40,592 nt of DNA. Origin: Pigoraptor vietnamica. Taxonomy: Eukaryota > Opisthokonta > Filasterea. Below the pieces are notes generated by a model. It saw only the letters and a list, made by a program, of their open reading frames with translations, made no database searches and was not told the origin of the DNA. This document shows positions 1 through 10,417 of the stretch, one piece after another (position 1 is the stretch's first letter; every line of letters starts with the position of its first letter). The translations under genes were made by a program, and so were the position numbers. Where the stretch lies: positions 1 to 40,592 of the forward strand of contig CALSCQ010002045.1 in the NCBI GenBank assembly GCA_943704525.1. Reading direction: 5' to 3'.

Positions 1-19
1 CCCCGCCGAATCGTCGCAG

Positions 20-1390
20 ATGGAGAATGCCGAAACTGCTGTCGCAGCCCGCGCGCCCGCCGACAATGCTTCGCCGACGCACTACGGAGGACGTGACGAC
101 ATGATTATTTTCCCGTCTTCCCCGAACTACATCGCCAAGTTCGTCGCACCTGTGGGACCCACGGACGCACGCCGCGGCCACAAGGACGACTGGGCGGCCG
201 AACTCGATCGCGAAGGGCTGTTGAAGATAGGTGGCGTTGCGATTGACTACGAAACCGCCATCGAATCAACGAAGGACGGCAACGTTCGCCTGAGCGTCAC
301 GATCACGAGCCCGGCGGTCACCGGCGACGGTTGCCCTGTGGAGAAGTCGCCGGTGGAGGAGACTGGCGGCGGCGGCGGAGTAGGCGGCATGCGGCGCGCC
401 GGGGTAATGCACCGCGTCCGTTCATTCATCGGGGCGCAATGGGAGAACAAATTGCGCGAAGAGGAGCGCCTGTCGAAGATCGCCGAGGATTTGCGCGCCG
501 ACAGACTCGGTCCCGACGTTGCCTACGTGCGCGTCAACGGCATGCTCGGTGAAAACGCGGACGCCCGCAAGTTCTGTGAGAGCTTCGCCGATAACGAGGC
601 GAAGGCCATAATACGGATCGTCGAGACGGTGGACGACGGCAAGGGAGTCGCATTCGCCGTCATTATGGCCAGGTCGTCGACCGACGCGGAAGACATCGCG
701 AAAAAAATGCGCGACGCAATGCAACAGGCACGGGACGCGAACGAAGCGTCCGTCCGTAACAACCCGACGCGCATATCCACTACAAACTCCATCGGTGTGT
801 CCTCTCCTGTCACGGCCTACGCCGGCGACGCGAAACTCTACTGCGGAGGGCGCGACGACGTGGGCATGGCAGTGCGCCAGGAATCCAACGGCAAGATCCG
901 CATACTCGTCGAGGTCCCACGTGACCATTTGAAGCAGCTATTCACGTTTCGGGAGTACGAAGCGTCGACGCCGGTGGTGCCTTCCGGCCGCACTCAACCC
1001 AGTGACTACATGCCCGACCGTGTGCGGGCATTCCTCAACACAGCGACTGAGGAGAACGCGCCGTTGCCCGTGATCAGCGTGGACTGCGAGACGTGGACGG
1101 CGGGCGGGAAACCGTCGGCGCGCATTGCGATACACGTCAGCGCGAAGGGCGCCGCCACCGCCGAAAGCTACGTCGCGGCGCTGCTGCAAAAGCTCGACAA
1201 GTGCCACGCTCTCCTCAAACTGCGGCGGCGCATAAAGAAGCCCTCCATGGAGGAGTATCCCGAATCGTGGACTGCGGCGTTCACAGCGCCGGCCGTCGTC
1301 AAACCTACGCCCGTCCGCCGAGACCGCTACGCAGCGGCAGACAGGCGCGCGGAACGCGTACGAGATGCGTTGGACAATCTTTTCTTTTGA
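20..1390 (+). CDS. Unrecognised protein with repeated alpha/beta-like segments
   Basis: An open frame of 456 codons from the first ATG. The frame is already open from base 2 with no stop, so the true start may lie before the window and the gene may be 5' partial. I do not recognise a family. Two segments share a GGRDD motif: HYGGRDDMIIF near residues 21-31 and LYCGGRDDVGMAV near residues 275-287. Several blocks repeat a pattern of a charged loop followed by two hydrophobic strands and an Ala-rich helix, for example around residues 195-240 and 365-400. A Gly run (GGGGGVGG) near residue 116 separates the first block from the rest. The C-terminus is Arg-rich. No signal peptide or membrane segment is visible in the part seen. 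Codon use matches the neighbouring real genes. It converges on the G8 gene downstream. Function unknown. Confidence 0.6.
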   Translation: MENAETAVAARAPADNASPTHYGGRDDMIIFPSSPNYIAKFVAPVGPTDARRGHKDDWAAELDREGLLKIGGVAIDYETAIESTKDGNVRLSVTITSPAVTGDGCPVEKSPVEETGGGGGVGGMRRAGVMHRVRSFIGAQWENKLREEERLSKIAEDLRADRLGPDVAYVRVNGMLGENADARKFCESFADNEAKAIIRIVETVDDGKGVAFAVIMARSSTDAEDIAKKMRDAMQQARDANEASVRNNPTRISTTNSIGVSSPVTAYAGDAKLYCGGRDDVGMAVRQESNGKIRILVEVPRDHLKQLFTFREYEASTPVVPSGRTQPSDYMPDRVRAFLNTATEENAPLPVISVDCETWTAGGKPSARIAIHVSAKGAATAESYVAALLQKLDKCHALLKLRRRIKKPSMEEYPESWTAAFTAPAVVKPTPVRRDRYAAADRRAERVRDALDNLFF

Positions 1391-1617
1391 TCTGCTCGGA
1401 ATGAGCGGGCCAAAGTGCGCGCGGCGACGGTCCTCGAACGGTCTCGTGCGTCTTCGGCAATACAATAGGCCTTGTCCAGGGGCTTTGTACTGCGCCGTTG
1501 TGTTAGGCCCTATTGCTTTAGCTGTGTTTGCCGACTCCGCACGTGTCCACTGATGATGGTGTTGTTACAGCGATCAGCTTTCGGAACAGACGGGCCTCTT
1601 CTTCGTAATGCGAGTCT

Positions 1618-1848
1618 GCAAGTGTGCGTGCGTGCGAATGCGTGGCGTGTGTGTGTGCGTGCGAGTGCGTGGCGGGTGTGTGTGCGTGCGAGTGCGTGGC
1701 ACGTGTGTGTGTGCGTGCGAGTGCGTGGCGCGTGTGTGTGCGTGCGAGTGCGTGGCGCGTGTGTGTGCGTGCGAGTGTCTGTGCGCGCGTGTGTGCGCGT
1801 GCGAGTGTCTGTGCGCGCGTGTGTGCGCGTGTGTGTGCGTGCGAGCCT
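1618..1848. repeat. GT/CG-rich minisatellite, unit about 27 bp
   Basis: Direct imperfect tandem copies of a unit built from GTGCGTGGCGC plus GTGTGTGTGCGTGCGA. The first copies keep about a 27-bp period; the last copies degrade to GTGCGAGTGTCTGTGCGCGC units. It lies between two convergent genes (stops at 1390 and 1985). All the His/Arg/Ala-rich reading frames across it are artefacts of the repeat. Confidence 0.85.
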
Positions 1849-1939
1849 TGCAATCACTGGTCATTTGCTTCTCTTATCGTTTCACTCTTTAGTCTCACTG
1901 CGCGCACACACTCACGCACGCCGAGCTCAATCTGCTTCA

Positions 1940-1970
1940 CGCGCACGCACGCACGCACGCACGCACGCAA
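1940..1970. repeat. (ACGC)n microsatellite
   Basis: A run of about seven ACGC tetranucleotides just beyond the 3' end of the minus-strand G8 gene. The rest of 1391-1984 holds no gene I can support. Confidence 0.8.
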
Positions 1971-1984
1971 ACGCGGTTATCGCC

Positions 1985-4900
1985 TCACACGGGCATCAGC
2001 GGCGCCGCGTCCTCGCCCCTCTTCTTGTACTTGTGCACTGCGACGGCAACGCCGACAATCGCACACGCGACGGTGGCACCGGCGAAGGCCGTCCCCACGA
2101 CAAAGGCCCCGGCTGCGGACGAATCGCCAGTTGCGGACTGTCCGCCGTTCGCGAATCGCGTGCCGGCCGACAACCGTCTTGCGCGCGATGCGAATGCACC
2201 AACGGCGCGCTGCGGGCGGTCGCCGTCGTTCTCCACCGTCGCGGGATCGGGGTTTTTTTCTGGCGACTGCGACGAGTGCTGCCCTTCGGCTGCCGTTTCG
2301 GGCTGCTCACGCTCACGGTGCTCGGGATCAATCGCCCAGTCTTGTATGGGGAGATCGACTGCAGGGGGATCGACAGCGGGGGGTTCGACGGCGACGTCCT
2401 CAGCTGGGCGAACGACGGGTGCGCGCGCGACGGAGGGCTGCGCCGTGCCGCCGGTGGCCTGTTCGGGAGTGCGCTGGACGTCGCGGGCGTCGAGGAGCGA
2501 CTTTTGGGGGCAGTAGTTGCTCGGAGTGCCGGCGCAGTCGTTGTGGACCGTCGTGTTGGCGCGGACGAGCGGCGTGTTCCAGGGCGCCTCGCACGAAAAC
2601 TTCTTCGTGAGGGGGAGGCCGACCTCCGCGTACGGCTTGGGCTTGAACGCCTTGGGCAGCGTGAAGACGAACGCGAGGCAGCCGCCGCGCGGGCAGTCGG
2701 CGAGAGAGCGACCTGCCGTCGCAGAGTGGCCGCTCGCGCGCGTGGCCCAATACTCACAGACATCCTTGAGCGTCTCGCGGAGCTGCGGGTCCGTCACGTT
2801 GCGCGAGACGACGCAGCCGGTGCCGGTGTGGTTCGGCTCGCACACGTCGCGGGGCATGCACTGGGCCCAGGGCTCGGTCCCGGCGATGTCAAAGTCGCCG
2901 GCGATGAGGGCGTTGTCGAGCGTGACGGTGAGGACGCCGTTCGACACGGACGCGCTGCCCTTGATGCTCGGCGCGGGGATGATCGCCTGTTGCTTGTTGT
3001 CGCCGTCGAGGTACTCCGTCGGAAACACGCGCGCGAAGAAGCCGTCCTTCGAAACGTCGAAGCCCTCGCCGACGTAGATCTGGTACGTCACGCTGCTCGT
3101 CTTCTGCGGGTAGAGCTGGTAGAGGGCGTACGAGTCGCCGCCCTGGAACAGCGCCTGCGAGCGGAAGTTGCTCTTGAAGCGCGCAGGTGTGGTCGGCCCC
3201 GTACCTCACGATGGACAAGATGACGTACTACATCGACACGCGCCAGCAGGGGCTCGACGGGCCCGTGTGCTCCCGCTTCAAGAGCAACTTCCGCTCGCAG
3301 GCGCTGTTCCAGGGCGGCGAGGTACGGGGCCGACCACACCTGCGAGCCCGCCATCATCGATGCGTGCGTGCACGAGAGCATGCCGTTGGCAGCCGAGACG
3401 GCGCCGCAGATGTCGGCCTTGCACAGCTCGTCGTCGTCCTGAAGAAGTTGGCGGTAGATGGGCACGTAGGGGAACGTCGTGTGGACGTTCGAGATGTCGC
3501 TCGACGGCTTCGTCGGGTCCTTGAGGCCCCAGTTGAGGTCCACGCGCCACGCCGAGGGCATGTCCTTGCTGCGACGGGCCGACGTGAGCACCGTCGTGAG
3601 CGCCTCGAATGGCGTCGTCTGCACGCCGAACGACCGGCACTCGGGCACCTGCGGCGGCGTGTTGAAGAACGTGTTGCTCGAGAGCGACGACGTGCGCATC
3701 GTGTGCGGGTTCACGACGCCCGTCAGCGTGCCGTCCTCATCGATCAGAATGGTCGACGTGTCGATCGGTCGCACGTTGTCGAAGAGGCCGTGGCCGGCGA
3801 GCGTGGGCTGCGACTTCGGACCGGAGAAGAGATACGGCTGCGTGACGTCGACGACCGTGTGGCGCAGCGTCTCCTTATCGAACGCCGACCGGCGGAAGGC
3901 GAAGGCGGGCGGGTAGTAGAACCCATTCGGCTGCTTCCACCCGATCGCGGCGCTGGTGACGGTCATGTGACGCGAGTTGCGGCCGCGGGAGATGTCCTGG
4001 GGCTGGTTCGACATGCGATAGACGCCGCACTCGGCGCTGCCAAGCGAGGCGTCGCAAGAAAAGTTGCCGGCGTTCATGAACACGCTCCCGTCCGCGAAGA
4101 ACGGGCCGTCGTAGATGGTGATCAGGCGCGAGTTCTGCAGGCCACCCGCGTTGATTGCGACGCCCTCCGCGGGGATTGGGCAGCTCGATGCGAGGCACAG
4201 CGACTCGTCGACGACGGGACCGGTGAAGTTCGCGTGCTTGCTCTCGGTCTGCGTGCGACCGATGAAGATCGAGTTGCTGGCGAGCATCCAAAACCCCGGG
4301 GGCGCATCGAGCCACGAGCCGCCGGTCACGAAGCCGACGCCGCCGAACAGCTGGTCGGTGACGGCGGCGTTGGAGACGAGGAACCAGTAGCCACGCAGCC
4401 ACACGGAGCCAAAGTTGACCTCGGCCCAGTTGAACGAGGTGCGGAAGCGGTCGATGAGAGCGGCGCTGCAAAGAAGAGGGTTGCGGTAGTGGTCGTCGGA
4501 GCCGGGGAAGGGAGGAGAGCGGTACAGGCTGGCCTTTGCGCACGTGACTGCGTCGTTGATCTGGTAGATGGCGTCGTTGCTGAAGCGCGTCGGCTGGAAG
4601 TTCTGCGTGACGCGCGGCAGCATGTTCGACTGCACCTGGTACGCCGCAGGGCGGGGAACGCTGTCGCGCTGGCCGCCGTTGAAGCCGGCGTCGCGCGTGG
4701 ACACGGGGAAGATGTCGATGGACGTCTGGATGCCTGCGTACGCCGTTCCGCACGAGTTGCCGCGGAAGCGCTTGATGGGGCTGAGGCGGCCGGGAATCTT
4801 GTGCCACTGTGCGTAGTCGCGCGAGGTGCTCGTCTTGGACGCCCACAGGAGTGAGCTGCTGGCGCCGCTGAGCTCCGAACCGAGCAGCCAGAAGCACGTG

Positions 4901-6754
4901 CCGAACCCGTGCACGCCGATCGCTGCATTGCCGACAATCTGCGGGTGTGCGTGAGAGCAATCAGCACGTTGATTGCAACAGCAGTGACGAATGCTGCCGT
5001 GCCGTCAACAGGAAAACACTGCGCGCGCACTCACGTCGTTCCACGCGTTCATGACCCAGAAACCCGTGGGCATGTAGTCGTCGCTGCCGCCAACCCGCGA
5101 GGGGTCGCTGACCGTGACGCCGGGGAGGATGCCGGGCACCTTGCGCGCGGTGAGGGCGCCCGCGGGCTGCGCCTTTAGGTAGGTCATTAGGGGCGCGCGC
5201 ATGCCAACGGCCAGGTTGTGGCACACGCGGTTGTTGATCTCGCTCGCGTCCTCCAGGTAGAAGCCGTGACCGACGGAGAGGTAGCCGACGTTGCGCGAGA
5301 GCTCGACGTTGTGCGTGCCGTGGATGACGGCGAAGCGGGTCATCGAGTCCCAGGAGGACGAGTCGCGCACAAACGAACGCGTGTACGTCGTCTCCTTCGC
5401 GAGGTGCCAGTGGATGGGGTAGTGCGCCATGCGGCCGCCCTGGCCGAGCTGGCGGAATTCGACGCCCTGCACCTCGTACTTTGCAAAGCCCTGGCGAACG
5501 ATCGTGTGGCCGCCAAAGTAGCACATGGGGTCGGTGGAGCCTGCGCCACACGCCGAAGCGGCGGGGAACGCGGCGTCGGCCGTCGCACCCAGCGAGCGGA
5601 TCGTAATGCTGCGCGTGAGCAGACCAACAACGGCGCGCGTGTCGACGTCCTTGTTCGGGTTGCGGGCCTGCTGGCGGAGCGCGTCGTCCACGGCGGTCAG
5701 ATCGCCAAAGTGGTCCCACTGCAGCGGCGCCGTGAGCTTCACCACCTTTGCGCCCGCGACGTCGGCTGCGACCGAGACGACCTCCGAGTGGCTGGGGTGC
5801 CAGTCGGTGGTACCCAGCACGATCGTGTCTCCGCGACGCCAGTTGACGGCGCGGTCGAGCGTGATCGACGAAGCGCCCGCCTTTGCCGTGACACCGAGGC
5901 GTGCCCACGAGTGTCCGGTCAGCTGCGCCCATGCATCGGACGAGTGGGGGTCGGCGGGCGTCTCGCACTCGTCGCTGTGGTCGCTCGTCGGGTCGACAAA
6001 GTGCTTGGGATCGACGCCGTTGCGGCCGAACAGCTCGAGGCTACCGCCGTACGAGACGGCGAGGACCTTGAAGCCGAACATGTTGCCGGTGCCGTCGATG
6101 GCGAGGGGTCCGTAGCCCTCGAACGCGCTGTTCTGTCCGGACGCGGCGCAGGTGGCAGGCCCTGCGCACGGCGAGGTGGCCTTGCTTCCGTTGCAGCAGA
6201 AGCGGGACTTTGCCGCCTCGGCCGGGTAGCAGCCGCCCTCTGTCTTGCACGCGATGCCTGTGGCCGCGACGGAGCCCTGCTTGGTCGGGTCGTCGCCCCA
6301 GAGCGAGACGGTGAGGTTGCCGCCGGCGCAGCCAAAGGGGCGGCACCACTGTCCCGCGACAATTCGACCGCCCTGTTCGATGAGGATGGAGTTGGCGCGG
6401 AGCTCGATCTGGCTGCCGTCGTCCACGAACCAGAGCATGCCGCCGGCGAGGACGTTGATGTGGCGGTAGGTGTAGGTGCCGGCGCCGAATGCCATGCATG
6501 TCTTGACGACAATGTCGGTCGAGGGGTCCTTGGCAGACGCCGCGTTCGCCATGGTGCAGCCGTTGGGAAGAGTCGCGGACGGACACGTGCGCGTGCACGC
6601 CGGATCTTGGCTGGCGGTCGCGAGGGTCGCTGCGCAAACCCTGGCGGGTCAGCCGTCGTTCTCAGTCTGTCTGTTGCTCCCAAAGTGACTTACCGAGAGC
6701 GAGCGCAAGGACAACCGCAGCTGCAGCCGTTGTGTTGCTGCTGTTAATAGCCAT
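1985..6754 (-). CDS. G8-domain / parallel beta-helix type I membrane protein, interrupted by an internal inversion
   Basis: Exons on the minus strand: 6754-6694, 6629-5035, and 4938 down to the stop at 1985. Splice phases agree at both introns. Exon 1 plus the start of exon 2 gives a signal peptide rich in Ala/Leu. A G8 domain follows (Gly-rich strands, about residues 65-190). A parallel beta-helix region comes next, with YPIHWHLA near residue 420 and IHGTHN shortly after, as in the CEMIP/CEMIP2 and fibrocystin-like families. Later come a Cys-containing ectodomain, a Pro/Glu/Ser-rich linker and a C-terminal membrane helix (about plus 2030-2110) ending in a KYKKRGED tail. The reading frame breaks at 3135-3344, where a 139-bp piece of the exon lies inverted between duplicated flanks. 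Without that rearrangement the protein would be 1,512 residues. As sequenced it stops at 3088 and loses the membrane anchor. CEMIP relatives bind or cut extracellular polysaccharide; the ligand here is unknown. Confidence 0.8.
3135..3344. repeat. Inverted segment with duplicated flanks inside the G8 gene
   Basis: Two perfect inverted repeats are interleaved: 47 bp at 3135-3181 against 3274-3320, and 26 bp at 3182-3207 against 3319-3344. They enclose a 66-bp unique core at 3208-3273. Read on the plus strand, 3182-3320 is a continuous stretch of G8-gene coding sequence (from VWSAPYLT to ALFQGG). The surrounding exon is coded on the minus strand. The arrangement in gene direction is B - (A' M' B') - A where the intact order would be B - M - A. 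The two repeat arms share 2 bp at 3319-3320. Confidence 0.93.
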
Positions 6755-7456
6755 CTTGATCTTGCCTGGTGCGAGGGCTTGTGCGGGGTGAAAAGGACCC
6801 GGTCCGCGCACGCGGGGCTGGAACGGGGTCGTTCCGCTGGTTTCAGTGCTTTCCCTGTTGAGAGACGTGTTGTTGCTGGTTGGCGATGCTGGCGCACTTG
6901 CAGATGTGTTTATATACGCAGACTGCGCGCGAGTGCGTAGTGTGCTGTAAACACTGGCTGTGTCGCTGTGCGAGCAGGAAGGCGAGAGACTGTGCACGTT
7001 CGGTGACCTTACCAAATTGGGCTTGAGTGCGAAACGTCTAGGTAACACGCATGACCAGAAAAGGTAATTTACGCAAGCAGTGCACACTGCATGGTTACTA
7101 ATTTTAGCTCCCGCTCGAGTTAAAGTGACATGGTCCGGACTTTGTGAGGGTAACCTTCGAACAATACCCCTCCAGATTTGGATTAAAATTAAGGGCAAGA
7201 CCATATTTAGGCTTTTGGTTTAGTAGACGTCTAATAAGGTATTATGTGCAGCTTTAGTACCTATTAATAGCGTGCTTTTCACATGCCCACCAATGGTGCT
7301 GTCCACGGCCTCGCCCCCTCAACACACTCGTTTTTTCGGCTGTGCGACACTCGCTGAGAAGAGAGCACGAACATAAGCGACAAGCCCGCACAGACGCGTG
7401 CGACTAACTTGCTGTTTACGACTCTCCATCTTCTCTCGCGCAGTGACGCCACCACG
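6755..7456. other. Divergent intergenic spacer
   Basis: About 700 bp between the start of the minus-strand G8 gene and the start of the plus-strand methyltransferase. It is more AT-rich in the middle (7020-7270) than the coding DNA around it and must carry both promoters. I see no convincing TATA box. A pyrimidine-rich stretch ending in CGCGCAG at 7435-7442, just before the ATG, could be the acceptor of a 5'-UTR intron of the methyltransferase gene. Confidence 0.5.
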
Positions 7457-8368
7457 ATGCTGTCCACGCGCCGCGTCGGCCACTGCGCCCTTTCCTCGCG
7501 CGCCACCCTTACGCACCTCCGCGGTTTCCACGGGACGCCGGCCTCGCGTGCGAATGGAGGCGCGAAGGAGTACGTGCTGAAGACGGGCACCGAGGGCGCG
7601 GACCGTCTGCGCATCCTCGAGGAGCTCTTCGCACCCGGCACCGAGCGCTTCTTCAGGGAACTCATCGGCGTCAAGCGGGGGTGGCACGTGGCGGACATTG
7701 GGTGCGGGACGGGCGGAGTTGCGCGCATATTGGCACGCCTCGTGGGACCCGAAGGGCGCGTGACTGCGATTGACGCAAGCGAGGGCTCGGTTGCGATTGC
7801 GCGCTCCAAAGCGGAGAAGGAGGGCATCAAGAACGTCACCTTCCGCACGGGCTCTGCCTTTGCGACGGAGCTACCCGACGGTCACGTGGACATGACGTAC
7901 TGTCGGGCGCTTCTCGTGCACCTCAACGACCCCGTGAAGGCGCTGCGGGAATTTGCGCGCGTTACGCGGACGGGCGGCGTCGTGTCGTGCGAGGAGCCCG
8001 ACCTCTCCCTCCGGTGGTGCGAGCCGCCGCACCCGAGCTTCGAGCGCTACGGAAAGCTTCTGATCGCGCTCGGTGCGAAGAGGAACCAGAACTTTAAGCT
8101 CGGTCGACAGCTGCACACGAAGCTGATGGAGGCGGGGTTGCCGAAGCCGAACGTCGCTTACACGTCGAACGCAATGCTGCGTGGCGAGTCGAAGCGGCTT
8201 GTGGACCTCACGCTCGCGGAGAGCGTGGACGCGATGGTCAAGGAGGGCGTCGAGACGCGCGAGAACTTGGAGAAGATCCTGTCGGACTTGCGTGCGCTTG
8301 CGGCGGATGAAACGACACTGTTTGTTATGAATTACGGCCAGGCGTGGGCGACCAAGCCAGCAAAGTGA
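7457..8368 (+). CDS. Class I SAM-dependent methyltransferase, probable mitochondrial import
   Basis: A single-exon frame of 303 residues. I chose the ATG at 7457 (context GCCACCACGATGC); in-frame codons upstream lack an ATG. Residues 1-30 are rich in Arg, Ser, Ala and Leu with no acidic residue (MLSTRRVGHCALSSRATLTH at the start), which looks like a mitochondrial presequence. A Rossmann methyltransferase fold follows: motif I VADIGCGTG from residue 78, the acidic end of strand 2 at VTAIDAS about 27 residues on, and later DMTYCRALLVHL and a GGVVSCEEPD segment like motif IV/post-I. These are typical of UbiE/Methyltransf_11-type enzymes acting on small molecules or lipids. The substrate cannot be told from sequence. 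It converges on the phosphodiesterase gene. Confidence 0.85.
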   Translation: MLSTRRVGHCALSSRATLTHLRGFHGTPASRANGGAKEYVLKTGTEGADRLRILEELFAPGTERFFRELIGVKRGWHVADIGCGTGGVARILARLVGPEGRVTAIDASEGSVAIARSKAEKEGIKNVTFRTGSAFATELPDGHVDMTYCRALLVHLNDPVKALREFARVTRTGGVVSCEEPDLSLRWCEPPHPSFERYGKLLIALGAKRNQNFKLGRQLHTKLMEAGLPKPNVAYTSNAMLRGESKRLVDLTLAESVDAMVKEGVETRENLEKILSDLRALAADETTLFVMNYGQAWATKPAK

Positions 8369-8395
8369 GCCGACTGTGGAGCCGAGTCAACTAAA

Positions 8396-8520
8396 GTGTG
8401 TGTGGTTGAAGGAGGGCAGTGCCTCTCTCTCTCTGTGTGGTGTGTGGTTGAAGGAGGGTAGTGCCTGTGTGTGTGTGGTGTGTGGGTGGATGAGGGTAGT
8501 GCCCGTGTGTGTGTGGCCGT
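8396..8520. repeat. GT-rich minisatellite between convergent genes
   Basis: Three imperfect direct copies of a unit about 42-50 bp long containing GGTTGAAGGAGGGTAGTGCC flanked by GTGTGTGTGG runs (near 8402, 8444 and 8484). The whole spacer 8369-9005 is GT-rich, with no gene that I can support. It holds the 3' ends of the methyltransferase and phosphodiesterase genes. Confidence 0.8.
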
Positions 8521-9005
8521 GTGGGCACTAGTATTGCGTCACGACAGTTCGCATAAGCCAGTCTGTATGTGAGCGACTGTTGCAGTCGACTGAAGTGTGT
8601 GTGATGGACGCCCTATGGAAATGTGCGTGGTTGCGTGCGGGTGCATGTGGCTGTGTAGCAGTAATAGCGCGTCATGTCAGTGTGTGAGTAGCGTGAAGAT
8701 CTCAGCCGTGTGAGTTATCTGTGCCTGTGGCCAACCGCCGCGAGTGAGCTCTTAAGACGTTTCTTGAAAGGAAAACCGATATGTACACGGCGAAGAGTAA
8801 AGACAGAGACTGAGAGAGAACTGAGTGTGTGCGAAAAAGGAACACGCCGCGCGCAACGCGGATAGGGGGTGGTGCCATCGAGAACACGCCCCAGAAGTTG
8901 AGAAAAATATCGCAGACGCAAGGCGCAGGTCCACGCACGCAACACGCGCACGCACGCACGCCGCAACGCAGACACACGCACGCGACCATACATATCCACG
9001 AACAG

Positions 9006-10323
9006 CTACGACTTGCCAACAGCCGCGTCCACGCGCTCCTTCCACCGCCTCCTGTTCTCAATGCAGTTGTCGTGGAGCGGCTTTGTCGCGGGGATGACCC
9101 GCTCGAGCAGCCCAAACGCAGGCGCGCAGATGAAATCGATGAAGCCAATCTGCATCTGAGGGAGGTCGCACGAGCGGTTCCGGTCCATCATCGGTATGGG
9201 CGTGCGACCCGCCGCGCGCTCAGCGTCGCCCTGCGCGTAAAACTCCTCAAAGATCGTACGCGCCGTCGACTCCTGCTGAACCCACGGCTTGGCGACGGCC
9301 GACACGTCGCACGCCGTCATGAGCAGCGACTGGAGCATCTGCACGTGGTCGGGCGACGACTTGTTGAAGCCGCCGTTCTGGACCGCGTCCTCGAGCTTCT
9401 TGCGGTTACCCGGATAAGACGCGAGGTCCGTCGCGAGAATGGCGTGTCGGATCACGGCGAGCATCGCACTGTACTGCTCTCGCGTGAGCCGCCCGAAGAT
9501 GTCGTGGCCCTCCTGGCGAAGGATGGTCACCGTGTGCGCAAAGTGGTGGTGCTCGAGGACGGCCGTCGAGTAGAGGCACGCTAGCGGCGTCATCTCGTTG
9601 ATCTGGAATTGGTTGTTGGTGCCGCGGTGGTCGAGGTCGTGGCAGAGACACGCGACGAAGAGTCCCATGAGTTCGATGTCGGCAAACACCTGCCGCATAC
9701 GACCGTGCTGAATGATGAGGAACATCGTGTGCGCCACGTTGAAGGCGTCTGCGGGGCGGGAGGGTCAACGGAGGGTTAGAAGATGAAACTACGTCACCCA
9801 AAGTAGCTGCGCGTGATGCAGATTTCTCCATGCGGAAAGCAAATGCTGCTTGGGCGCACACGAGAGGAAGACAGGCCGATGCAAGAACACATTCGAACAA
9901 AAAAGTGAGCCGTGTGCGATACCCACGCGTCCAGTTGTGGTACGGCACCCGTCGGTAGTTCTTTCGCACCGTCAGCACAAACCGGCAGAGCGTGTCGCGG
10001 TCCATTCGAAACTTCCCTTCGTACGCCCCGAGGTCCTCAAACATGCGCAGCACATAAAGCGGCTTCTGGTCCTCAGTGAGATCAAAGGGGCTCAGGTCAA
10101 ACGAGTCGAACATCGGAATTTCGACGACGCGCGGCACTCGCTCGTTGGCAAGGCCCTTCCACTCTTGCTCGGCGCACACGGCGTGGTACGAGAGCACCTC
10201 GAGGGCGACCTGCGCAAAGACGGAACGACGAATGTTCAGCTAAGAGTGACAAGGCAGATGCACGCGCACAGACAGCATACGGCCCACACCCCTTTGACCC
10301 CCTCCCCTCATATCAACACACAG

Positions 10324-10417
<94 letters not shown>

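Noticed and set aside
3187-4854. 555-codon plus-strand frame over the G8 gene
   Set aside because: Only its first 45 or so codons are meaningful, being the inverted piece of the G8 exon. The rest is antisense shadow.
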